Shown: in pieces, positions 56,951 through 64,000 of the stretch | How the letters are laid out: each line of letters begins with the position of its first letter | Position numbering within the stretch: the first letter of the stretch is position 1 | DNA from: Thiomicrorhabdus aquaedulcis | GTDB taxonomy: Bacteria > Pseudomonadota > Gammaproteobacteria > Thiomicrospirales > Thiomicrospiraceae | Direction: 5' to 3' | DNA: 64,000 nucleotides | Assembly (NCBI RefSeq): GCF_004001325.1 | Contig: NZ_AP018722.1 | Location: 930,001 to 994,000, forward strand | Notes under the pieces: model-generated | Database searches by the model: none | Seen by the model: only the letters and a program-made list of their open reading frames with translations | What the model was told of the DNA's origin: nothing | Made by a program: the position numbers and the translations under genes

Positions 56951-57691
56951 ATGAAAAAACGCGTGTTAATAACCGGTGGCAATAAAGGCATTGGTTTAGC
57001 ATTGACTCAACTTTTTTTACAAAAAACCGAGTTCGATATTGTGGTGGTGGCGCGTGATTTTAGTGGGTTTAAGATGCTGTCTTGGGCGCAAACACCGCGC
57101 ATTCAGTGCATAGAGTACGATTTAACCGACTTAGACAATCTACCAGGCCTGGTCAACACCGTGGGCGACATTGATGTATTGGTCAATAACGCAGGATTAT
57201 TGCAACCATTAACTTATGATGCCTATCCTATCGCAAATAGGGACTATTCGTTAAAACTGAATATTCAAGCACCGGTTAAGTTAATGGAGTTGTTTGGTGC
57301 GCGGATGGTGCAACGCGCTCAAATAAATGCGCTTCAATCATCGGCGTTAAGGGGACGCATGGTTAATAATGCCTCGATTGCTGGGCAAATTGGTCACCCT
57401 GATATTTGGTATGGTATTGCCAAAGCGGGCTTAATTAACGCGACCAAAAGTTTTTCAAAAGCCTTTGCAGGTCAGGTGATTGTGAATGCCGTAGCGCCCA
57501 GTCCAACCGCCACCGATATGTTAGATTCGATTCCGCAACATCGTCAACAAGCGTTTTTAAAAAAAACCATCAGCCAGCGCTTTGCGACCGCACAAGAGGT
57601 GGCACAAACTTTATTTTGGTTGGCCATCGACTCACCCGAATACATTAACGGGGTGTGCATTGATATTAACAACGGTGCGTTTCCAAGGTAG
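56951..57691 (+). CDS. Short-chain dehydrogenase/reductase family protein
   Basis: The 246-aa Rossmann enzyme has the cofactor loop GGNKGIGLALTQ (about 8-19), VNNAGLLQPL, a catalytic serine in NNASIAGQ and Y-x3-K in YGIAKAGL, then a C-terminal NGVCIDINNGAFPR in the usual position. It oxidises or reduces an unknown alcohol/ketone using NAD(P). AGGAGA precedes the ATG. A palindrome copy reads LPGLV at 64-68. It is followed by an intrinsic terminator. No link with the flanking glycolate genes can be proved. Confidence 0.9.
   Translation: MKKRVLITGGNKGIGLALTQLFLQKTEFDIVVVARDFSGFKMLSWAQTPRIQCIEYDLTDLDNLPGLVNTVGDIDVLVNNAGLLQPLTYDAYPIANRDYSLKLNIQAPVKLMELFGARMVQRAQINALQSSALRGRMVNNASIAGQIGHPDIWYGIAKAGLINATKSFSKAFAGQVIVNAVAPSPTATDMLDSIPQHRQQAFLKKTISQRFATAQEVAQTLFWLAIDSPEYINGVCIDINNGAFPR
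57142..57153. repeat. ACCAGGCCTGGT palindrome (copy 15)
   Basis: An exact copy in the SDR gene read as P-G-L-V (65-68), just before the segment leading to VNNAG. Confidence 0.9.
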
Positions 57692-57725
57692 TGCGCCAAG
57701 GTTTAATAGAAATAATAGGGACAAT

Positions 57726-57751
57726 AAAAAGCGCCGAAAACGGCGCTTTTT
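57726..57751. terminator. Intrinsic terminator between the SDR and aminotransferase genes
   Basis: AAAAAGCGCCG (57726-57736), a GAAAAC-type loop and CGGCGCTTTTT (57741-57751) form a perfect 11-bp stem with T or A tails on both sides. It can therefore end transcription from both convergent genes. Confidence 0.92.
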
Positions 57752-57781
57752 ATTGGCTTTAATTTGCAGTAAAAAAGGTCT

Positions 57782-58897
57782 CTATTTATTTAAAACAGCT
57801 TTTAAGGCCGATAAAAAGAACAACACATTCTCTTCTTTGGCTGAAAAGCCCATTAAACCAATACGCCAGACTTTGCCCGCTAAAGCGCCCAAGCCGGCTC
57901 CAATTTCAAGGTTGTAGGTGTTAAGCAGTTCGGCACGCACGGCCGCATCATCAACGCCTTCGGGAATCCAAACCGAGTTTAATTGCGGTAAGCGGTCATT
58001 TTCATTGACTAAGAACTTGATACCCATCGCTTCTAAGCCGTCACGTAATTTAGCGTGCATGGCGGCGTGACGTGCCCATGAATTTTCTAAGCCTTCTTCT
58101 TTTAACATCACCAACGATTCGTGCAAAGCATACAGTGCGTTAACCGGGGCGGTGTGGTGGTAAGCGCGTTTAACGCCTTGTCCCCAATAGCCCATCACCA
58201 GGTTTAGGTCTAAAAACCAGCTTTGTACTTTGGTTTTACGGTTACGAACTTTTTCGAGTGCGCGCTCGTTAAAGCTTACTGGCGACAAACCAGGGGTGCA
58301 AGAAAGACATTTTTGCGTGCCAGAATAGACTGCGTCCACATTCCATTCGTCGATTTTAAGCGGAACGCCCGCTAAACCTGTTACAGAGTCGACAATGGTT
58401 AAGCAGTTGTATTTGTGAGCAATTTCGCATAATGTTTTAACGTCTGAGCATGCGCCTGTTGAGGTTTCGGCGTGTACAAACGCCACAATTTTAGCGTCTG
58501 GATTAGCAATGAGCGCGGCCTCTAGTTTTTCTGGGCTTACGACCGTTCCCCAGTCGTCATGCACTTCAACGCACACGCCACCGGTGCGTTCAACGTTTTC
58601 TTTCATGCGCCCACCAAACACTCCGTTAATGCACACAATGACTTTATCGCCTGGCTCAACCAGGTTAACAAAGCAAGTTTCCATACCCGCAGAACCGGGT
58701 GCCGACACCGGCATGGTCATTTCGTTTTCGGTTTGAAACGCGTATTTTAATAAGGTTTTTACCTCGTCCATCATGCGCACAAACTCTGGGTCTAGGTGGC
58801 CAATAGTGGGGCGCGCCATAGCCGATAAAATGCGTGGGTGAACGTCCGAAGGACCGGGCCCCATAAGGGTACGAATAGGTGGATTAAAAGATTGCAT
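57782..58897 (-). CDS. Class V aminotransferase (serine/alanine-glyoxylate type)
   Basis: The product, about 371 aa from MQSFNPPIRTL, has AAGGAAG 9 nt upstream; the longer open frame is not used. It has the start LMGPGPSDVHPRIL, the SAPGSAGMET region and the PLP lysine in YSGTQKCLSCTPGLSPVSF (about 187). These features fit the alanine-glyoxylate/serine-glyoxylate aminotransferase group. It would convert glyoxylate to glycine using alanine or serine. Divergent glcDEF, which make glyoxylate, support the role. Amino donor cannot be determined from sequence. Confidence 0.9.
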   Translation of the reverse strand: MQSFNPPIRTLMGPGPSDVHPRILSAMARPTIGHLDPEFVRMMDEVKTLLKYAFQTENEMTMPVSAPGSAGMETCFVNLVEPGDKVIVCINGVFGGRMKENVERTGGVCVEVHDDWGTVVSPEKLEAALIANPDAKIVAFVHAETSTGACSDVKTLCEIAHKYNCLTIVDSVTGLAGVPLKIDEWNVDAVYSGTQKCLSCTPGLSPVSFNERALEKVRNRKTKVQSWFLDLNLVMGYWGQGVKRAYHHTAPVNALYALHESLVMLKEEGLENSWARHAAMHAKLRDGLEAMGIKFLVNENDRLPQLNSVWIPEGVDDAAVRAELLNTYNLEIGAGLGALAGKVWRIGLMGFSAKEENVLFFLSALKAVLNK

Positions 58898-58945
58898 GGT
58901 GTGTAACTTCCTTGTATTGATAGCGGTCACGTTAAATATTGTATT

Positions 58946-59000
58946 TGATATTTTATCTGATATTTTATCTGAGTAAATTCAGAGTCGCTTAGATAAAATA
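58946..59000. promoter_or_regulatory. Repeated TGATATTTTATC sites in the divergent promoter region
   Basis: The 12-mer TGATATTTTATC occurs twice in direct tandem (58946-58957 and 58958-58969). A related inverted copy, GATAAAATA, lies at 58992-59000. The cluster lies between the divergent aminotransferase and glcD starts and could be a regulator-binding array. Confidence 0.4.
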
Positions 59001-59046
59001 CAAAGACAGAAAAAGATATTTAAGGTGATAAAAAAATAAATGAAAC

Positions 59047-59067
59047 TTGATTTAAATCAATTATAAT
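59047..59067 (+). promoter_or_regulatory. FNR/ANR-like box overlapping the glcD promoter
   Basis: TTGATTTAAATCAA (59047-59060) matches the FNR/CRP-family consensus TTGAT-N4-ATCAA exactly. A perfect TATAAT -10 hexamer follows at 59062-59067. Transcription would begin at about 59074-59075, at or next to the glcD ATG, so the message may be leaderless. No ribosome site is visible. The box position suggests repression rather than activation. Confidence 0.5.
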
Positions 59068-59074
59068 CTCAATC

Positions 59075-60511
59075 ATGAACGTTATACAAGAACTGAAAAA
59101 ATCTCTGCCAAGCGGCAGCGTCATCTCTGATAAAGAGCAATGTACTCCCTACGAATGTGATGGGCTTTCGGCCTATCGTCAAACACCCCTTGCGGTGGTT
59201 CTGCCTCACAACATCGATCAAATTATCACCATTTTAGCCATTTGTAAGCGTTTTAACACGCCGGTGATTACCCGTGGCTCGGGCACAGGCCTGGCCGGTG
59301 GGGCTTTGCCCCTGGCCAATGGGATTGTGCTGGGTTTGTCTAAAATGAATAAAATTATTAGCATTGACCCGTTAGCGCGCACAGCCGTGTTGCAACCTGG
59401 GGTGCGAAATATCTCGGTGACTCAAGCGGTTGAAGCCTATGGTTTGTATTACGCCCCCGACCCTTCGTCGCAAGTGGCGTGCTCGATAGGCGGCAATGTG
59501 GCCGAAAATTCTGGCGGGGTACACTGTTTAAAATACGGTTTAACTGTCCATAATGTGTTGTCTATTACCATGGTTAACATGGCCGGCGACATTATTAAGT
59601 TAGATGAAAAAGACGATGGCGTGGATTTACTGGCGCTGTTAAACGGCTCGGAAGGCTTGTTGGGAATTATTGTTGAAGTTAAAGTTAAGTTACTGCCAAA
59701 ACCCGACACCGCACAGCTGGTGATGGCCGGTTTTAGCTCTGTAAGCGCGTGTGCCGACGCGGTTACCAGCGTGCTTGAGCAAGGTATTATTCCGGCGGGT
59801 TTAGAAATGATGGATAAGTTTTCGATTATGGCGGCCGAAGAGTACGCCAAGGTCGGTTATCCACTGGACGCTGAGGCGTTGTTGCTGTGTGAAGTAGACG
59901 GCAGTTTTGATCAAGTTAAAGTCGACACGCAACGTATCTCAACCATATTAGAGCAAGCGGGTGCCACGTCGTTACGCGTGTCACAAAACGAGGCCGAACG
60001 TGTGGCGTTGTGGCAAGGGCGTAAAAATGCCTTTCCGGCGGTGGGGCGTTTTTCGCCCGACTATTATTGTATGGACGGCACCATTCCACGCAAACGTTTG
60101 GCGTTTGTATTGCAAGAAATTGAAAAACTGTCCATAAAATATCAGTTGCAAGTGGCCAATGTTTTTCACGCCGGTGACGGCAATTTGCATCCGCTGATTT
60201 TGTACGATGCAAACGTGCCAGGTCAATTGCATCAAACCGAAAAATTTGGTGCAGAAATTTTAAAACTCTGTTTAGACGTCGGCGGCACCATTACCGGTGA
60301 ACACGGCGTTGGGGTTGAAAAGCTCGATTCGATGTGTCATCAGTTTGCCACGCCCGAATTAGAAATTTTTCACGGCATTAAAAACGTGTTTGATTCCACC
60401 GGACTTATGAACCCAGGCAAAGCCATTCCAACCCTGCACCGTTGTGCCGAAGTGGGGCAGATGCATGTGCATAATAATCAATTGCCTTTTCCTGAATTGG
60501 AGCGTTTTTAA
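59075..60511 (+). CDS. glcD: Glycolate oxidase subunit GlcD
   Basis: The 478-aa FAD-linked oxidase has a PCMH-type FAD domain (TRGSGTGLAGGALPLANGIVL at about 68-88, DPSSQVACSIGGNVAENSGGVHCLKYG at about 129) and a C-terminal FAD-oxidase domain with VFHAGDGNLHPLI and the GGTITGEHGVGVEKLDSM motif. It oxidises glycolate to glyoxylate, passing electrons on through GlcF. It overlaps glcE by one base. Two other substrates in this family are D-lactate and hydroxyglutarate; the neighbours favour glycolate. Confidence 0.93.
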   Translation: MNVIQELKKSLPSGSVISDKEQCTPYECDGLSAYRQTPLAVVLPHNIDQIITILAICKRFNTPVITRGSGTGLAGGALPLANGIVLGLSKMNKIISIDPLARTAVLQPGVRNISVTQAVEAYGLYYAPDPSSQVACSIGGNVAENSGGVHCLKYGLTVHNVLSITMVNMAGDIIKLDEKDDGVDLLALLNGSEGLLGIIVEVKVKLLPKPDTAQLVMAGFSSVSACADAVTSVLEQGIIPAGLEMMDKFSIMAAEEYAKVGYPLDAEALLLCEVDGSFDQVKVDTQRISTILEQAGATSLRVSQNEAERVALWQGRKNAFPAVGRFSPDYYCMDGTIPRKRLAFVLQEIEKLSIKYQLQVANVFHAGDGNLHPLILYDANVPGQLHQTEKFGAEILKLCLDVGGTITGEHGVGVEKLDSMCHQFATPELEIFHGIKNVFDSTGLMNPGKAIPTLHRCAEVGQMHVHNNQLPFPELERF

Positions 60512-61479
60512 TGAGCGAGCCGTGGATTAATCAAATTTGCGACCAAGTTAAGCAAGCCGCATTTGAGCAAAGAACCGTGCAAATTGCTGGCAATCACACC
60601 AAAGTACCACTCGAAAATGGCTTTGAAGAGGTGTCACTTACCCAAAACGTCAGTGCCACAGGCATTGTGGATTATGAACCTTCAGAACTGGTGGTGACGG
60701 TTAAAGCGGGTACGTTGTTGGCCGATTTAAAAGCCGAGTTGGCGCAGCACAAACAGATGCTGGGATTTGAACCGCCCGAATACGGCGGCTCAACCATTGG
60801 CGGCACTTATGCTTGCGCTTTAACCGGGCCTTCGCGGCCGTTTAGAGGTGTGTTGCGTGATTTTGTGTTGGGGGCGAAAATTATTGATGGTCGCGGTCAG
60901 CCACTGGCGTTTGGCGGCAAAATGATTAAAAACGTCGCCGGTTACGATGTGTCGCGCATGTTAGCCGGTTCTAAAGGCTCTATGGCCGTGATCACCGAGC
61001 TGAGCTTAAAGGTGTTGCCGCTGGTGGAAGAGGTAACGTATTGCAAAGCCATACCCGAAAGTGACGCCATTGTATTAATGAATAAAATGGCGGGTACCAC
61101 TTTACCCTTGTCGGGTTGTGCGTATTATGAAGGGTTATTTTATTATCGCGTGTTTGGCGAACACCCTAAACAAACCGACGTAACGGCCTGCACTAATGAC
61201 ATTTGGTTAACCTTAAATCCGTTTAAACCTAAATTACAAGCGCACCAAAAATTATGGCGGGTCGACACCGAAGGCCCCGCACCGTCTATTCCCAATACCC
61301 TTGCAGTGGGCATGTGTGGGCAACGTCGCTGGGTGGTCAGTGAAGATGCACCTGCCGAGTATTCGACGTTATGGCAAAGTTATTTTTCGCCGCGCCATAA
61401 TGACACCTCGCCCATTGCCAACATTAAAGCCGGATTAAAAAACGTCTTTGATCCCTCAAACGTTTTTAAAACGCTTTAA
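60511..61479 (+). CDS. glcE: Glycolate oxidase subunit GlcE
   Basis: The 322-aa product has a single FAD-binding PCMH domain, with FEPPEYGGSTIGGTYACALTG at about residue 85 and GGKMIKNVAGYDVSRMLAGSKG at about residue 131. Such subunits lack the catalytic C-terminal domain of GlcD. It starts on the glcD stop (TAATG), so translation is coupled. The C-terminal FDPSNVFKTL resembles the usual FDPxxxxN ending. Confidence 0.92.
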   Translation: MSEPWINQICDQVKQAAFEQRTVQIAGNHTKVPLENGFEEVSLTQNVSATGIVDYEPSELVVTVKAGTLLADLKAELAQHKQMLGFEPPEYGGSTIGGTYACALTGPSRPFRGVLRDFVLGAKIIDGRGQPLAFGGKMIKNVAGYDVSRMLAGSKGSMAVITELSLKVLPLVEEVTYCKAIPESDAIVLMNKMAGTTLPLSGCAYYEGLFYYRVFGEHPKQTDVTACTNDIWLTLNPFKPKLQAHQKLWRVDTEGPAPSIPNTLAVGMCGQRRWVVSEDAPAEYSTLWQSYFSPRHNDTSPIANIKAGLKNVFDPSNVFKTL

Positions 61480-61493
61480 CCGAACCTTTACTT

Positions 61494-62676
61494 ATGCAAA
61501 CTCAAATTCCTGTCGATTTATTAAAAACCGCCCACGGCCAAACCGCCGATAAGATTTTGCGTTCATGCGTGCATTGCGGTTTTTGTCTGTCGGCCTGCCC
61601 AACCTACGGCTTATTGGGCGACGAGTTGGATTCGCCGCGTGGACGTATTTATTTAATTAAGCAGGCGTTAGAAGGCGGTGAGGTAACGGCCAATTCTCTA
61701 ACCCATCTGGATCGTTGCTTAACCTGCCGTTCGTGCGAAACCACCTGTCCGTCGGGAGTCGAGTACGCCCACTTGCTGGATATTGGCCGAGAGTTTATTG
61801 AAGCCAAAAGCCCGCGCCCTCGCTTGCAGCAGTTTATCCGTTGGGGTTTGCGCAAAACCCTCACCACGCCCTTTTTGTTTAATACTCTAACCACTTTATG
61901 GCCGTGGGCTAAGCACAGTACCGTCAACAAGCCGTTACAAACTTTAGTGCGGCAGGCCAAAGCGCATACGCATGTTAAGCAAGTTTTGTTAATCAGCGGT
62001 TGTGTACAACCCGCCTTAGCGCCCAATATAAATTTGGCGACCATTCATGTGTTGCATAAATTGGGCATTGGTGTAATCGAAACCCCACAGGTGCAATGTT
62101 GCGGTGCGGTTGAGCATCATTTGTCGGGTTCTGAGGACGCATTAAAAAAATAAAACGCAATATTGATGCCTGGACACACGAATTAAATCACGGCGTTGAG
62201 GCGATTATTTCTAACACCAGTGGCTGTGGGGTGATGATTAAAGAGTACGCTCACCTGCTTAAGCACGACCCGTTGTACGCCAAAAAGGCCAAGCGTGTGG
62301 TTGAAAAGACCATGGATATTTCGGAGTATTTGGTCACCCAAGATTTAAGCCAGTTTAAGCGCGATACCCAGCAAAAAATTGTATTTCAATCGCCATGCAC
62401 CTTGCAACACGGTCAAAAGCTACCAGGCCTGGTCGAAAAAACCTTGGTGTCTTTAGGCTTTCAGGTCAGCCCGGTGGTGGACAGTCATTTGTGTTGCGGC
62501 TCGGCCGGAACCTACTCTATTTTTCAAAAGAGTTGTCCATGCAACTGCGTGACAACAAGCTTAATCATTTATTAAAAGACCAACCGCAGGTGATTGTAAC
62601 CGCCAATATTGGCTGTTTAATGCACTTGCAAAATGGTACGACAACCCCTGTAAAACATTGGATTGAGTTACTGTAA
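61494..62676 (+). CDS. glcF: Glycolate oxidase iron-sulfur subunit GlcF, two frameshifts
   Basis: The N-terminal part has two 4Fe-4S motifs, [14 protein letters not shown] and [17 protein letters not shown]. Two CCG-type domains follow: [18 protein letters not shown], then the second set [11 protein letters not shown]. The frame breaks twice. One A added at the run 62144-62150 continues [14 protein letters not shown], and one at 62526-62529 continues [16 protein letters not shown] to the TAA at 62674. The corrected length is about 394 aa (usual about 400). It carries electrons from GlcDE to quinone. Both shifts are probably sequencing errors. A palindrome copy encodes LPGLV near 62423. Confidence 0.9.
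62422..62433. repeat. ACCAGGCCTGGT palindrome (copy 16)
   Basis: An exact copy in glcF read as P-G-L-V between the two C-terminal cysteine clusters. Confidence 0.9.
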
Positions 62677-62726
62677 CGCGCCTTAAACCCGCTGAACACA
62701 CGCTTTACACACAAAGGATGTGCACT

Positions 62727-64000
62727 ATGTCAGATATCGAAATTGCCCAAAAAGCCAATATGAAACCTATTATTGACCTCGCACACGCGGCGTTTGGAAT
62801 TCCGGCCGAGCACCTAGACCCTTATGGGCATTTTAAAGCCAAGTTGTCGTTAGAGTATGTGGACAGTCTGACCCATAAAAAACCCAAGGTAAACTCATTT
62901 TAGTCACGGCCATTAGCCCAACACCGGCCGGCGAAGGTAAAACCACCACCACCGTGGGATTGGGCGATGCGCTTAATCGGTTGGGTAAAAAGACCATTAT
63001 GTGTCTGCGCGAACCGTCTTTAGGGCCGTGTTTTGGCATGAAAGGCGGTGCCGCCGGCGGCGGCTATTCACAAGTCGTGCCGATGGAAGACATTAACCTG
63101 CATTTTACCGGTGATTTTCACGCTATTGGCGTGGCGCACAATTTATTGTCGGCACTGATTGATAACCACATTCACCACGGCAATGCCTTGGGATTAGACA
63201 CGCGCCGCATTAAGTGGAAGCGTGTGGTGGACATGAACGACCGAGCTCTGCGCGATATTACCGTGGGGCAAGGTGGGCCGGCCAACGGCTTTTTACGTGA
63301 AGACGGCTTTGACATTGTGGTGGCCTCGGAAGTGATGGCCATTTTATGTCTAGCGGTAAACCGTGCCGACTTAAAAGAACGGTTGGGGCGCATCGTCGTG
63401 GGCTATAAAACCGACGGTACTACCCCCGTTTACGCCAGTGATTTAAAAGCGCATGGTGCTATGGCGGCGGTGTTAAAAGACGCCATTAAACCCAATATTG
63501 TGCAAACCTTAGAGAATAATTTGGCCATCGTGCACGGCGGGCCTTTTGCCAACATCGCACACGGTTGTAACTCGGTAACCGCCACACAAACCGCCTTAAA
63601 ATTAGCCGATTACGCGGTCACCGAAGCCGGTTTTGGTGCCGATTTGGGTGCCGAAAAATTCTTAAACATAAAATGTCGTTCGGCCAATTTAAAGCCCTCT
63701 GCCGTAGTGATTGTGGCTACTGTGCGCGCGTTAAAGTTTCACGGTGGCGTAGCCAAAGACCATTTAAACCAAGAAAACCTCAGCGCACTCGACAGTGGCT
63801 TTGCCAATTTAGAGCGCCACTTACACAATGTAACGGTTAATTACGGTTTGCCAGCCGTGGTGTGCATTAACCACTTTACCTTTGACAGCGACGCCGAAAC
63901 CGGCTTAATTATGAGCAAGTGCCAAGCGCTAGGCGTGCCGTGCGTGGTGTCCAAACACTGGGCACAAGGTGGCGCAGGTGCCGAAGAGCTTGCGCGTGAA
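62727..64000 (+). CDS. fhs: Formate-tetrahydrofolate ligase, frameshifted and cut by window end
   Basis: The start is [13 protein letters not shown], with AAAGGA 8 nt upstream. After LTHKKPK the frame stops early. One G added at 62888-62889 restores [20 protein letters not shown], the conserved P-loop, and continues without a stop to the window end ([33 protein letters not shown]). Fhs makes 10-formyl-THF from formate, ATP and THF. Next to the glyoxylate aminotransferase and glcDEF it suggests one-carbon use of glyoxylate/glycine products. The shift is probably a sequencing error. The C-terminus is outside the window. Confidence 0.92.

Noticed and set aside
52332-57783. Isolated AAAGGTCTCT matches at 52332-52341 and 57774-57783 as MITE ends
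   Set aside because: Only ten bases match and the adjoining TGCACGAG part is absent, so chance cannot be excluded.

Overview
The window is a 64-kb chromosomal segment of a Gram-negative bacterium, most likely a gammaproteobacterium. The evidence is lipid A and KDO genes (lpxK, kdsB), a 14-gene nuo operon with separate nuoC and nuoD, and gene orders typical of that class: leuC-leuD-leuB...asd-truA-trpF-trpB-trpA-accD-folC-dedD-purF-metZ and yhbY/rlmE-ftsH-folP-glmM-tpiA-secG-tRNA-Leu-nuoA-N. A complete glycolate/glyoxylate salvage block at the right end would suit a Calvin-cycle autotroph such as the Thiomicrospira/Hydrogenovibrio group; that placement is inference, not something the sequence proves.

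Layout. 1-8.2 kb: truncated ABC ATPase, DUF2062 protein, comEC, lpxK, ycaR, kdsB, two small membrane proteins, a four-TM protein with a Cache/PDC-like N-terminus, and a Cof-type phosphatase. 8.3-12.4 kb (minus strand): a four-gene Mn/Zn/Fe ABC importer whose first permease is fused to a DtxR/MntR-like regulator, as in chlamydial YtgCR. 12.4-14.4 kb: rlmD and queE. 14.5-29.2 kb: leucine, aspartate-semialdehyde, tryptophan, fatty-acid, folate, purine and methionine genes plus an M23 peptidase. 29.3-36.1 kb: yhbY, a MITE-like insertion, rlmE, ftsH, folP, glmM, tpiA, secG, tRNA-Leu(GAG). 36.2-50.5 kb: complete nuoA-N (complex I), ended by an intrinsic terminator. 50.6-55.1 kb: DUF2818 protein, YbdG-type MscS channel, Sel1 protein, alpha/beta hydrolase, CDF transporter. 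55.1-64 kb: lactate/glycolate permease, an SDR, a glyoxylate aminotransferase, glcD-glcE-glcF and the start of formate-THF ligase. No gene-free stretch exceeds 300 bases. There is no CRISPR array, prophage or complete IS.

The most unusual property is a dispersed 12-bp perfect palindrome, ACCAGGCCTGGT, with 16 exact copies plus several near copies. Chance expectation for one 12-mer in 64 kb is about 0.004. Four exact copies are intergenic and twelve lie inside genes, almost always in frames reading Q-A-W or P-G-L-V. Each copy contains two CCWGG sites around a central AGGCCT.

The second recurring property is ten one-base deletions in short homopolymers, in eight conserved genes including the normally essential accD. 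This looks like a sequencing or assembly error signature rather than real gene decay, so those genes are annotated across the shifts.
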